50,830 nucleotides of DNA, taken from positions 1 through 50,830 of the forward strand of contig CANRCX010000010.1 of the NCBI GenBank assembly GCA_947629235.1. The letters run 5' to 3'. A model generated the notes under the pieces. That model had not been told where the DNA came from. It saw nothing but the letters and a program-made list of their open reading frames with translations, and did not search any database. A program made the translations under genes and the position numbers. Source of the stretch: an uncultured Bacilli bacterium. GTDB taxonomy: Bacteria > Bacillota_I > Bacilli_A > RF39 > UBA660. This document shows, one piece after another, positions 7,430 through 16,112 of the stretch. How positions within the stretch are numbered: position 1 is the stretch's first letter; each line of letters begins with the position of its first letter.

Positions 7430-9913
7430 ATGATAGAAATAAATAATTTAACAAAAATATATAACACAAAAAGGAAAAACAAAGTTACAGCCTTATCAAA
7501 TATTAACTTAAAAATTGGAAATAAAGGTTTAATATTTATAGTAGGTAAAAGTGGAAGTGGAAAATCAACATTACTTAATTTATTGGGTGGATTGGACGAT
7601 ATTACTAGTGGTGAAATAATAATAAATGGTAAAAATATAAGTAAATTTAATGAGCAAGAATTAGATTCTTATAGAAATACTTATATTGGTTTTGTATTTC
7701 AAGAATTTAATTTATTAGAAGAATATAATGTACAACAAAATATAGAACTTGCTAGTGAATTACAAAATGAAACACCATCAAAAGAATATATCTTAAAATT
7801 ATTAAAATTATTAGATATTGAAAATTTAGAAAATAGAAATATAAATGAATTATCAGGTGGACAAAAACAAAGAGTAGCAATTGCTCGTGCTATTATTAAA
7901 AACCCACAAATAATACTAGCAGATGAACCTACGGGTAATTTAGATACAAAATCTAGTACACAGATTTTTGATATATTAAAAGTAATAAGTCAGAGTAGAT
8001 TAGTTATTGTAATATCTCACGATATTTTATCTGCTCAAAAATATGCAGATAGAATAATAAAAATAGAAGATGGAAAATTGATAGAAGATACAAAATTTCA
8101 AGAAGAAAAAGAAATAACTAATAAATTTAAATTAAAGAAATCAAAACTACCTTTTTCTTATTCATTTAAAATGGCATTAAACAGATTAAAATTAAAACCT
8201 TTAAGATTAACTTTGACAATTTTACTAATTACTTTTTCATTTATATTTATGTCTGTTACAAGTAATTTAGCATTATTTAAAAAAGAAAATTTAATAATAA
8301 AAACTATGAAAGATAATAATGATTATGTAGTACGATTATTTAATTGTGATTATGGTTATGGAAGAAGTCCAAAATGTTTAATAAAGTTAAATGATGAAGA
8401 TATAAGTTATTTAAATTCTATCAATAAAGTAAAATTAAATAAGGAATATACTTTATATGATAATAATGAACAAATTAATTTTGAATTTGGTAAAAAAGAC
8501 AACAATTTTCAATTATCAACACCATATAACATAAGATTTATTGAAATAGAAGATGATAAAATAGTTGGACAAGTAATTGGAAGACTCCCACAAAGTAATA
8601 ATGAAATAGTTGTACATAAATTTTTTGCAGATTATATAATAAAATATGGAATAAAACTTTCTAATGGTGAAATCTATATTCCAAAAGACTATAATGATAT
8701 AATACAATCTAATAAACAATTAAAATTAGGGGATAATAAAGTAATTATTGTTGGTATTGTAGATGATGATAATAGTTTATTTATGGACATATTAAATGGT
8801 AAATCATCAGATAAAAAAATAATAAATTATTTTCATTCTAATTATGAAAGTTTATCAAGTGATATTTATGTAAAAGGTTTTACTAAAACTGCTAAATTAA
8901 ATTCAAGTGAGGAAAGTTTAATAAATAATTTATATTTGGAAGTATTTGACAAAATTCAAAATTCAAACATAAAAGAATTAAATAATGAAATTGAAATTAT
9001 AACAAAAGATGGTGTTAAAAGTGTAGATGAATTATCTAAAAATGAAATAATTATATCTGTTAATACATTAAGAGAATTACAAGAAAATTTTGAATCTGAA
9101 TTTCTTAATTATATGAAGAATAATAATATGAATTATGAAGAAGCATTAGAAAAATTTACATTGAATTATTTAAATAAAAACAATATAGAGAATCGTGCTA
9201 AAATTGTCTATTTATCTTTGGATGATGAAGATGAAAATATAGATGTTCAAATTGTTGGAATATCTATGGATGATAATAATTATATAAGTAAAAAATATAT
9301 TGATGAACTAAACTCAGAAACAAGAAGAATTTATGGAGTTAGAATTTATGAAAATGATAATAATAATTTATCACAATTATTTTCTAAATTAGAATTTTTA
9401 AATAATGAAGACACAGAAAATAAATTAAGTGGTATGCACTATTCATATAATATGAGAATTAATGATTATAATGAAGCAGTAATATTAATGACTAATATTT
9501 ATAAAATTGCTTTTATATATATTATAATAATTAGTTTAATCTTTGTAATATTTGCATTTTTATTGTTTTCTAACTTTATAACTATTTCAATAAATAATTG
9601 TAAAAAAGAAATAGGTATTTTAAGAAGTTTAGGAGCAAAAGTTAAAGATGTAGTAAAAATATTTACATATGAATCTCTTATTATTGGTTTTATTTCGTAT
9701 ATATTATCAATTATTGGATGGAGTATTTCAACTAATTTACTCAATAAATTTATATTTAAAAATTATTTATTTAATTTTAGTGGAATAATAATGAATCCAT
9801 TAATTATAGTTATATCATTAATTTTTTCAAGTTTAGTAGCAATACTAATTTCGGTATCATCTTCTAGTAAAATTGCTAAAATAAAACCCATAGAGGCAAT
9901 ATTAAATAAATAA
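7430..9913 (+). CDS. ATPase-FtsX fusion exporter (MacB/BceAB-like, 827 aa)
   Basis: Residues 1-225 form a LolD/MacB-type ABC ATPase: Walker [10 protein letters not shown] (39-47), Q-loop FVFQEF, signature LSGGQ, and Walker B with LADEPTGNL. The rest is one FtsX/MacB permease unit: a helix near 255-280, a roughly 400-residue extracytoplasmic domain, and three C-terminal helices ending in the typical [12 protein letters not shown] tail. Such ATPase-permease pairs remove or sense antimicrobial peptides, or act on lipoproteins and septal hydrolases. Having both in one chain is known for MacB. AGAAAGGAA lies before the ATG. It belongs to the cargo module, and its substrate is unknown. Confidence 0.85.
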   Translation: MIEINNLTKIYNTKRKNKVTALSNINLKIGNKGLIFIVGKSGSGKSTLLNLLGGLDDITSGEIIINGKNISKFNEQELDSYRNTYIGFVFQEFNLLEEYNVQQNIELASELQNETPSKEYILKLLKLLDIENLENRNINELSGGQKQRVAIARAIIKNPQIILADEPTGNLDTKSSTQIFDILKVISQSRLVIVISHDILSAQKYADRIIKIEDGKLIEDTKFQEEKEITNKFKLKKSKLPFSYSFKMALNRLKLKPLRLTLTILLITFSFIFMSVTSNLALFKKENLIIKTMKDNNDYVVRLFNCDYGYGRSPKCLIKLNDEDISYLNSINKVKLNKEYTLYDNNEQINFEFGKKDNNFQLSTPYNIRFIEIEDDKIVGQVIGRLPQSNNEIVVHKFFADYIIKYGIKLSNGEIYIPKDYNDIIQSNKQLKLGDNKVIIVGIVDDDNSLFMDILNGKSSDKKIINYFHSNYESLSSDIYVKGFTKTAKLNSSEESLINNLYLEVFDKIQNSNIKELNNEIEIITKDGVKSVDELSKNEIIISVNTLRELQENFESEFLNYMKNNNMNYEEALEKFTLNYLNKNNIENRAKIVYLSLDDEDENIDVQIVGISMDDNNYISKKYIDELNSETRRIYGVRIYENDNNNLSQLFSKLEFLNNEDTENKLSGMHYSYNMRINDYNEAVILMTNIYKIAFIYIIIISLIFVIFAFLLFSNFITISINNCKKEIGILRSLGAKVKDVVKIFTYESLIIGFISYILSIIGWSISTNLLNKFIFKNYLFNFSGIIMNPLIIVISLIFSSLVAILISVSSSSKIAKIKPIEAILNK

Positions 9914-9930
9914 GATAAAGAATAATAAGT

Positions 9931-9960
9931 AAATTCTATTTTATAGTAGAATTTATTTTT
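9931..9960 (+). terminator. Rho-independent terminator
   Basis: An 8-bp perfect stem (AAATTCTA 9931-9938 with TAGAATTT 9947-9954) is followed by ATTTTTTATT. It ends the ATPase-FtsX gene. Confidence 0.7.
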
Positions 9961-10017
9961 TATTATTCTAATTTAAAAATAATATAATTTCATCTTAGAT
10001 AAATTTTTTTAAAATTC

Positions 10018-10038
10018 AATAAAACGATGATATAATTA
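10018..10038 (+). promoter_or_regulatory. Extended -10 promoter of the 97-aa membrane protein
   Basis: TGATATAAT (10028-10036) is an extended -10 box without a recognisable -35. The 21-bp block around it recurs at 10420-10440 with two differences, which suggests a duplicated promoter. Confidence 0.5.
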
Positions 10039-10075
10039 ATTAAGTAAATAATTTATAATAGTAGGAGGATTAAAT

Positions 10076-10369
10076 ATGAATAGTATATTTTGGTTACTCA
10101 TTTGTTGTGTAATTGCATTTTTAGTACAATTAGTATTTTGTTTAAAAGTTAAACAAAATGCTTTAAAATTTATCCCATTATATCTAATAGGTATTGTTTT
10201 ACTCTATGGGATTGTAACCTATATGGGATTATTTGGTTCTTATTCTTTTGGTGCTATTTCTGGAAATGAACTTTCAGGACTTATCATAATGGTATTTGAT
10301 GGTGCTTTTTCACTTGGTATATTAATTGCTTGGATTACTTGGTTTATTTTAAAAAAGATAAATAAGTAG
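10076..10369 (+). CDS. Small four-helix membrane protein (97 aa)
   Basis: Hydrophobic throughout, with three to four predicted helices, a Gly/Ser-rich central loop (GSYSFGAISGNELSG) and a Lys-rich C-terminus. The ribosome site AGGAGG lies 7 nt before the ATG, and the gene has its own promoter. Proteins of this size and topology often sit with peptide exporters, but no family can be assigned from the sequence. Confidence 0.6.
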   Translation: MNSIFWLLICCVIAFLVQLVFCLKVKQNALKFIPLYLIGIVLLYGIVTYMGLFGSYSFGAISGNELSGLIIMVFDGAFSLGILIAWITWFILKKINK

Positions 10370-10419
10370 TTTAATTTGTTTCTTTTGTGTAAATATTGAC
10401 AAATTTTCTTTAAAAATAT

Positions 10420-10516
10420 ATTAAAACAATGATATAATTATTTTGGTAATATTAAAGAGATAATAAATATACTTGTGTTGAAAATAGTTGTACGAATAAT
10501 ATATTCTTTAATATTA
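10420..10516 (+). ncRNA. Candidate small structured RNA or 5' leader
   Basis: An extended -10 box (TGATATAAT, 10430-10438) is followed after about 8 nt by a perfect 12-bp inverted repeat, TAATATTAAAGA (10447-10458) with TCTTTAATATTA (10505-10516). It encloses 46 nt with a GTTGAAAATAGTTGTACG core. No ORF is present. The 321-bp gap 10370-10690 otherwise holds only AT-rich sequence and the ribosome site for 10691. This could be a stand-alone RNA or the leader of the 10691 gene. Confidence 0.35.
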
Positions 10517-10690
10517 TAAGTATTTCTATTGAAACATTATATGTAGTATTGGAAAAAAGTAATATTAGGTAATTAATTATAATTATCTTTTATTATTAAT
10601 TCATATTTTTAACAATAATTAATAAAAAAACTTGTATATTTTCTATATCTTGTTATAATAAATGTTAGAAATTTAATGAGGTGATGAAAT

Positions 10691-11014
10691 GTGACAAGTT
10701 TGCACATCTTCAAAAAATTAAAAAAATACTCAAAAAAATCTAATACTAAAAGAAAAAATAAAGAACTAATTAATATATATGAACAAAAAATTACAGATAA
10801 TTGTGATATGATATTAATTTCATATCATATAATTGATGATAATAAATATGAAACATTTATATCAGTGAGATATAACAAAAGTATTATTAGTAGATTGCTT
10901 TATAATATAACAGATAATAAAAATGATTCTATTATATATTTTAAAAAATTATTAAATGAAATAATTTATAAAAAAGATTTAAATATTTTATTAGATGCTT
11001 TAAATTCATTATAA
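10691..11014 (+). CDS. Hypothetical basic protein, GTG start (107 aa)
   Basis: No family is recognised. The strongly basic N-terminus (FKKLKKYSKKSNTKRKNK) is followed by a compact mixed alpha/beta region. The GTG start is fixed by GAGGTGAT (10677-10684) 6 nt upstream. No membrane segment is seen. It is isolated between long AT-rich gaps, so it is probably transcribed alone, possibly from the extended -10 promoter at 10430. Confidence 0.5.
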   Translation: MTSLHIFKKLKKYSKKSNTKRKNKELINIYEQKITDNCDMILISYHIIDDNKYETFISVRYNKSIISRLLYNITDNKNDSIIYFKKLLNEIIYKKDLNILLDALNSL

Positions 11015-11220
11015 TGATATAATGAATTTTTTTATTTATGTTAATACACACAATTTATACACAAAAAATAAACAATAAAAAAATTTAAAATGCAATTATA
11101 TAAAATAAAATTACTAATAAACTTCTACAAAATAACTATTGAATTTGCTTTTTAATGTGGTAAAATGTAGTAAAATCAGCAAAAAAAGGAACAAATATGA
11201 ATGATTTGTGAAAAAAATTG

Positions 11221-11248
11221 TTGATTTTTAAAAAAAAGTAATTATAAT
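11221..11248 (+). promoter_or_regulatory. Promoter for the sigma-like regulator leader
   Basis: TTGATT (11221-11226), a 16-bp spacer and TATAAT (11243-11248) are close to the housekeeping consensus. They lie about 50 bp upstream of the 42-codon leader ORF at 11301. The gap 11015-11300 shows nothing else apart from T-rich sequence. Confidence 0.65.
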
Positions 11249-11300
11249 AAACACTATATTTATTTTTTATTTTTAGTACATCTATGAAGGAGATGATAGT

Positions 11301-11429
11301 ATGGTTTTAATTCAGTTTAAAGTCAAATATCTAATTGATACTTCTAGGTGCAAAGTCGCTAAAAAATTAATCAAAGGGTATGAAATGGTTTTTCATCCCC
11401 TTTTTTTATTATTGGAGGTTTTGAAATGA
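11301..11429 (+). CDS. 42-codon leader ORF with internal terminator hairpin
   Basis: An ATG with GAAGGAGATGAT upstream opens 42 codons (MVLIQFKVKYLIDTSRCKVA onwards) whose TGA overlaps the next gene's ATG (ATGA). Bases around 11378-11400 fold into GGG.ATGAAA / TTTCATCCC followed by seven T (11401-11407), a convincing terminator inside the ORF. Ribosome movement over this ORF could therefore decide whether the sigma-like gene is transcribed. This is attenuation by arrangement; the trigger is unknown. It may not be a functional protein. Confidence 0.5.
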   Translation: MVLIQFKVKYLIDTSRCKVAKKLIKGYEMVFHPLFLLLEVLK

Positions 11430-11884
11430 AAGAGGAATATGCATTATTAAGTTTAAGATTAGTTAAATCTAGAAATTATGTTGAAACTAAAAGAAATGTA
11501 GATGAGATTATGTACAAATTTGAAGAATATAGATTTAAGTATCATAATATTTTACCTCCAACTATAACAACAAATTATGAAGTAAGATATGAAAGCAATT
11601 CAGATATGGTAGGAGATAAAGTTGGAAATTTTGTTCAAAGAAAAGTAGATTTAGAAATAGAGATAAAAGAGTTTTACGATAAATTAGCAGAATCTCTTAA
11701 AATGTTAAACTCAAAAGAATTATTGTATTTTAAGCAATCATACTTGAATAAATTAACAGAAGAAGCAATAGCAGAATTATTAAATATATCAAGAGAATCA
11801 TTAAAAAGAATAAAAGAAAGTTGTATTATTAAAATTGCTATGTTTTATAATATAGATGTAATGGCTACTCCAAAAAGTGAGTAG
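11426..11884 (+). CDS. Sigma-like/ArpU-type transcriptional regulator (152 aa)
   Basis: The C-terminal 45 residues (LNSKELLYFKQSYLNKLTEE, then AIAELLNISRESLKRIKESC) form a sigma-70 region-4-like HTH, as in phage and ICE late regulators of the ArpU/RinA type. The N-terminal half is helical. The start ATG follows TTGGAGG and overlaps the leader ORF. It stands immediately before the surface-protein and transfer genes and is the best candidate activator of that block (inference from position). Confidence 0.65.
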   Translation: MKEEYALLSLRLVKSRNYVETKRNVDEIMYKFEEYRFKYHNILPPTITTNYEVRYESNSDMVGDKVGNFVQRKVDLEIEIKEFYDKLAESLKMLNSKELLYFKQSYLNKLTEEAIAELLNISRESLKRIKESCIIKIAMFYNIDVMATPKSE

Positions 11885-11912
11885 TCTTTATTATTTAAAG
11901 GAGGTGAACAAT

Positions 11913-11988
11913 ATGTATATATTGGATTATGGATAAAGTTTTCATTAAAAAAATTATTATTGACCTACAAATAGGTCTTTTTTTATGA
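11913..11988 (+). promoter_or_regulatory. Micro-ORF leader before the adhesin gene
   Basis: A strong AAAGGAGGTGA site drives a 7-codon ORF (MYILDYG, 11913-11936), with an overlapping 19-codon ORF (MDKVFIKKIIIDLQIGLFL, 11929-11988) in another frame. The second ORF runs through the terminator stem at 11962-11977. The strength of the ribosome site is out of proportion to the ORF sizes, so translation of a short leader may modulate termination ahead of the surface-protein gene. Confidence 0.4.
11962..11984 (+). terminator. Terminator/attenuator before the adhesin-sortase gene
   Basis: GACCTA (11962-11967), a CAAA loop and TAGGTC (11972-11977) are followed by seven T. It separates the regulator from the surface-protein gene and may be read through conditionally. 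Confidence 0.75.
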
Positions 11989-12026
11989 AAATTAAAAAGT
12001 AAAAATAGGAGGAAAACAATTTAAAT

Positions 12027-15000
12027 ATGAAACAGAAATTATATAAGTATGCTATGAGTAGTATACTTTTTTTAATGTTATTTTTTAGTGTTTTTGATGT
12101 TAAAGCAGAAAAATACACTGGTCAGGCAATCTGGCCAAGTGAACACATTGATAATATTTATATAAAAAAAGAAAGAAAAGATGGTACTGTCAAAAATATC
12201 CAAGCAAGGTTTATGAGGAGAAGTGAAGATAACGAATTTGTATATTGCTTACAACCTTTTGAAGATATTCATAATTCACATACATATAATATTGCTAGAA
12301 GTGACTATGCAACTGTATTAAATATGACTGATGAGCAATGGGAAAAAATAAGTTTACTTGCTTACTATGGATATAACTATAAAGGTCATACTGCACATAA
12401 GTGGTATGCAATTACACAACTTTTAATTTGGAGAGTTGCTGAACCTACTAGTAAATTTTATTTTACTGACTCATTAGGTGGAAGTGTAAATAAAGATTTA
12501 TATAAAACAGAAATAGCAGAGTTAGAAAAATTAGTTAAAGACCATTATGAAGTACCTAATTTTAATCAAGAAACAATTACAATTCCATTAGGACAAACAA
12601 TTACTTTAACTGATGCTAATAAAATATTAAAAAATTTCAAAGTTAAAAGTCAGTCAAATGTTACAGCAACAATAAATAATGATGATAATACTATAAGTAT
12701 TAAAGCAACTTCAATTGGAAAAGGAAGTATTAAACTTGAAAAGAAAGATACAAAATATGATACACCACCAATTGTATATTATGTTGAAGAAAGTCAGGAT
12801 GTATTTAGAGTAGGATCTTATAATCCTTTATCTACAAATCTTAATATAACTATATTAGGTGGTAGAGTAGAAATTACTAAAAAAGACAACACAACAGGAT
12901 TAACAAAGCCACAGGGTATGGCAACTCTTATAGGTGCTGAATATGGTGTATATGACAGTGATACAAATAAATTAATTACCACATTAAAAACAAATAATAA
13001 TGCTTATGCTATAAGTGATTATCTACCTAAACTAGGAAATTTTTATTTAAAAGAAACAAAACCTAGCACAGGTTATAAAATAGATACTAATAAATATAAT
13101 TTTACAATAACAGAAGATAATTTGCTTGTGCATAAAGATGTGTTTGAAGAGGTTATTACTAGAAATTTTGAATTTACAAAAGTAAAAGCGACTGATAAAA
13201 CACAAATTATGACACCAGAACCTAATGTCAAATTTGCAATATATGATCATAATAATAATTTAGTTACAACTGAAACTACTGATGCAGAAGGTAAAATATA
13301 TCTTGAATTACCTTATGATGAATATACATTAAGACAACTAACTTCTACAACAGGATTTGAAAAAATAGAAGATTATAAGTTTGAAGTTAAAAGTGAGGGT
13401 GCAACTATTAATAAAGTATTTTCAAATGCAGAAATTACTTCTAGAATAAAAGTTATAAAAACTGATGAAAATGGAAATGTGATAACAAAGTCAAATATTA
13501 GATTTAAAATCAAAGATTTATCAACTAATAATTATGTATGTCAAACAGTTGCATATCCAACACATACAACATATTGTGAATTTGCAACAAATGAATCTGG
13601 TGTATTAATTACACCTTATCCATTGAATTCAGGAGATTATCAACTAGAAGAAGTAGATCAAGTTATTGATGGATATTTGTGGAATTCTAAACCTTTAAGT
13701 TTTTCAATCAATGAAAAATCAAATATTATTAAAGATAAAGATTTTGATGCAATTATTGAATTAAAATTTAAAAATACAGAAGTAAAAGGAAAAATTGTAC
13801 TTGAAAAAAGTGGTGAAGTTCCTGAATTAACTAAAAATGGATATGAATTTTTAAAAAAGCCATTAAAAGGAATCAAATTTGGATTATATGCTCTTGAAGA
13901 TATTGTTATAAATAATAAAGTTATTTATAAAAAAGATACTTTAATTGCAACTAAATTAACAGATGATGCAGGAAAAATAACATTTGATAATTTACATTTA
14001 GGTAAGTATTATGTTAAAGAATTAGAAACATTAAAAGATTATGTTTTAGATACAAATATTTATAATATTGAACTTAAATATAAAGATCAATATACACCAA
14101 TAATTTCTTATACAAAATCAATACTAAATATAATAAAGAAAGGTGAACTAGAATTCACAAAATTAGATATATCAACTGATGAGCCACTACCAAATACACT
14201 AATTGAAATTTATACTATAAACGATGAACTTGTTTTTAGTGGTGTTACAGATGAAAATGGAAAAATAGTGATAAAAAATCTCCCACTAGGTAAATACTAT
14301 ATTTTAGAAAAAGAAGCACCAGAAGGGTACAAGTTAAACACTGAAAAAATGCTATTTGAAATTAAAGGAAATGAAGAAATCGTTAAGTCAACAATGAAAG
14401 ATGAAATCATTAAAGGTACATTAGAATTCACAAAATTAGATATATCAACTGATGAGCCACTACCAAACACAAAAGTGGAAATTTATAATGAGAAAGATGA
14501 ATTGATTTTTAGTGGTATTACAGATATAAATGGAAAAATAGTAGTAGAAAATTTAAAGTATGGCAAATACTATATAATTGAAACAGAGTCTGCAACAGGT
14601 TATGTAATAACTACTGAAAAAGTATATTTTGAAATCAAAAACGATGGGGAAATAGTTAAAGCACAAATGACAAATAAGCCAATTATTGGATCATTAGAAT
14701 TTACAAAAACAGATTTAGTGGATGGCACACCAATACCAAATACAAAAGTGGAAATTTATAATGAGAAAGATGAATTGATTTTTAGTGGTGTTACAGATGA
14801 AAATGGAAAAATAGTAGTAGAAAATTTAAAGTATGGCAAATACTATATAATTGAAACAGAACCTGCAACAGGTTATAAAATAACTACTGAAAAAGTATAT
14901 TTTGAAATTAAAGAAGACAACCAAATAGTGAAAGCACAAATGTCAAATGAAAAAATAATAAAAATTCCTAAAACTTTAAAAAATGATTATAGTTTTATAA

Positions 15001-15716
15001 TTGTTATAAGTTTAATCTTAATTGGAATTATATTAATAATATTAAGTTTCTTTTTAAAGAGAAAACAAAATAAAAAACTTAATTATATATTATTTGGTAT
15101 TGGAACATTTTTAATTATATTATCTTCATCAATAACCTTATATAAATATATTACTTATAAAGAAGAAAATATATTAGAGAAAGAAAATATAGAAAACTAT
15201 TTTCATTTAGAAGATTTTGAAGATAATGAAGAAAAAAGCAATGAAGAAGAATCAACACCAGAGAATAATAATGTAGTTGCAAAATCAGTAAAAAAAAATA
15301 ATAATTCTGTAAATTATATGGCAGTTATAGAAATTCCAAAAATAAATTTAAAAAAAGGAATATATAGTAAAAATAGTTCTTTAAATAATGTAAATAAAAA
15401 TATATATGTTGTAAAAGAAAGTGTATTCCCAAATGAAGAAAAAAATAGTCATATAATTTTAGCAAGTCATTCAGGAAATAGTAAAGTTTCATATTTTAGA
15501 AAATTAAATAAATTAACACTTAATGATGAAGTATATTTATATTATAAAAATATAAAATATGTATATAAAGTTTCTAATAGATATGAAATCAAAAAGACAG
15601 GAAAAGCAGAGTTAAAATTCACAAATGGAAATGATATTACTTTAATAACTTGTTTAACAGGTAAAAATAAACAAGTAGTTTATGTAGCAAAATTAATCTC
15701 TCAACAAGAATATTAA
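12027..15716 (+). CDS. Thioester adhesin with SpaA-like repeats fused to a sortase domain (1229 aa)
   Basis: Residues 1-27 are a signal peptide (ends VKA). A thioester domain follows: Cys74 in FVYCLQPF and Gln131 in AITQLLIW are the pair that forms the internal thioester in Gram-positive adhesins. Next are several prealbumin-like (SpaA/Cna-B) domains, the last three being 91-residue repeats (706-978), each with an FTKxD start and a YYI.E.E...GY end. IPKTLKND (980-987), a hydrophobic helix and KRKQNKK resemble a cell-wall sorting signal with Leu for Gly. A second helix (about 1018-1040) and an acidic linker lead to a sortase fold with His1148 (ASHSGN) and Cys1209 (TLITC). The usual Arg before the last strand reads as Lys/Gln (KNKQVVYVAK). 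GGAGG is 14 nt from the ATG, longer than normal. Confidence 0.85.
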   Translation: MKQKLYKYAMSSILFLMLFFSVFDVKAEKYTGQAIWPSEHIDNIYIKKERKDGTVKNIQARFMRRSEDNEFVYCLQPFEDIHNSHTYNIARSDYATVLNMTDEQWEKISLLAYYGYNYKGHTAHKWYAITQLLIWRVAEPTSKFYFTDSLGGSVNKDLYKTEIAELEKLVKDHYEVPNFNQETITIPLGQTITLTDANKILKNFKVKSQSNVTATINNDDNTISIKATSIGKGSIKLEKKDTKYDTPPIVYYVEESQDVFRVGSYNPLSTNLNITILGGRVEITKKDNTTGLTKPQGMATLIGAEYGVYDSDTNKLITTLKTNNNAYAISDYLPKLGNFYLKETKPSTGYKIDTNKYNFTITEDNLLVHKDVFEEVITRNFEFTKVKATDKTQIMTPEPNVKFAIYDHNNNLVTTETTDAEGKIYLELPYDEYTLRQLTSTTGFEKIEDYKFEVKSEGATINKVFSNAEITSRIKVIKTDENGNVITKSNIRFKIKDLSTNNYVCQTVAYPTHTTYCEFATNESGVLITPYPLNSGDYQLEEVDQVIDGYLWNSKPLSFSINEKSNIIKDKDFDAIIELKFKNTEVKGKIVLEKSGEVPELTKNGYEFLKKPLKGIKFGLYALEDIVINNKVIYKKDTLIATKLTDDAGKITFDNLHLGKYYVKELETLKDYVLDTNIYNIELKYKDQYTPIISYTKSILNIIKKGELEFTKLDISTDEPLPNTLIEIYTINDELVFSGVTDENGKIVIKNLPLGKYYILEKEAPEGYKLNTEKMLFEIKGNEEIVKSTMKDEIIKGTLEFTKLDISTDEPLPNTKVEIYNEKDELIFSGITDINGKIVVENLKYGKYYIIETESATGYVITTEKVYFEIKNDGEIVKAQMTNKPIIGSLEFTKTDLVDGTPIPNTKVEIYNEKDELIFSGVTDENGKIVVENLKYGKYYIIETEPATGYKITTEKVYFEIKEDNQIVKAQMSNEKIIKIPKTLKNDYSFIIVISLILIGIILIILSFFLKRKQNKKLNYILFGIGTFLIILSSSITLYKYITYKEENILEKENIENYFHLEDFEDNEEKSNEEESTPENNNVVAKSVKKNNNSVNYMAVIEIPKINLKKGIYSKNSSLNNVNKNIYVVKESVFPNEEKNSHIILASHSGNSKVSYFRKLNKLTLNDEVYLYYKNIKYVYKVSNRYEIKKTGKAELKFTNGNDITLITCLTGKNKQVVYVAKLISQQEY
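14142..14960 (+). repeat. Three tandem 273-bp repeats in the adhesin gene
   Basis: Units 14142-14414, 14415-14687 and 14688-14960 are each exactly 273 bp (91 codons). Units 2 and 3 are nearly identical over about 120 bp (around 14470-14590 and 14743-14863), which indicates recent duplication or gene conversion. Copy number may vary by recombination or slippage. Confidence 0.85.
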
Positions 15717-15728
15717 TAGGAGGCAGTT

Positions 15729-16112
15729 ATGGAAAAGGTTGCAATATATGCTAGTTATAAAAATGATAATAGAGATTATATAGAGTTCTTATTAAATCAA
15801 ATTAAAGATTGGTGCTATTCAAAAAATTACGATTATACTATTTATTTAGATAAAAGAGAAAAAAACTTAAATAATAGAAGTGAATTTAAAAAATTAAAGA
15901 AAGATATAGAAAATCATAAATATTCTAAAATTATAATAAAAGATATTAGACATATAACAAGAAATTTACATTATAGTATGGATTTTTTAGATTTTCTAGA
16001 AAGAAACAATTGTAAGATAGAAAGTCTTAATGGAGAAGATTTAAATACTCATCTAAAAATATATAAACAAATAATTAACAATGTAAAAAATAAGGAGGAA
16101 TTAGAAAGATGA
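15729..16112 (+). CDS. Resolvase-fold protein without catalytic residues (127 aa)
   Basis: The whole protein matches the N-terminal domain of serine recombinases in order: VAIYASYKN at the site of YARVS, D41 after a beta strand, RSEFKKLKKDI, then IIIKDIRHITRN and a final strand ending ESLNGE. At aligned positions the first Arg is Ser9, the nucleophile Ser is Lys11 and one later Arg is His75; Arg78 remains. There is no DNA-binding C-terminal domain. It therefore cannot recombine DNA and has probably been co-opted as a structural or regulatory transfer protein. AGGAGG precedes the ATG, and the gene overlaps the next by 4 nt at the head of the transfer operon. Confidence 0.7.
   Translation: MEKVAIYASYKNDNRDYIEFLLNQIKDWCYSKNYDYTIYLDKREKNLNNRSEFKKLKKDIENHKYSKIIIKDIRHITRNLHYSMDFLDFLERNNCKIESLNGEDLNTHLKIYKQIINNVKNKEELER

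Noticed and set aside
15729-16112. Active small resolvase
   Set aside because: Catalytic Ser and Arg positions are replaced and there is no C-terminal DNA-binding domain.
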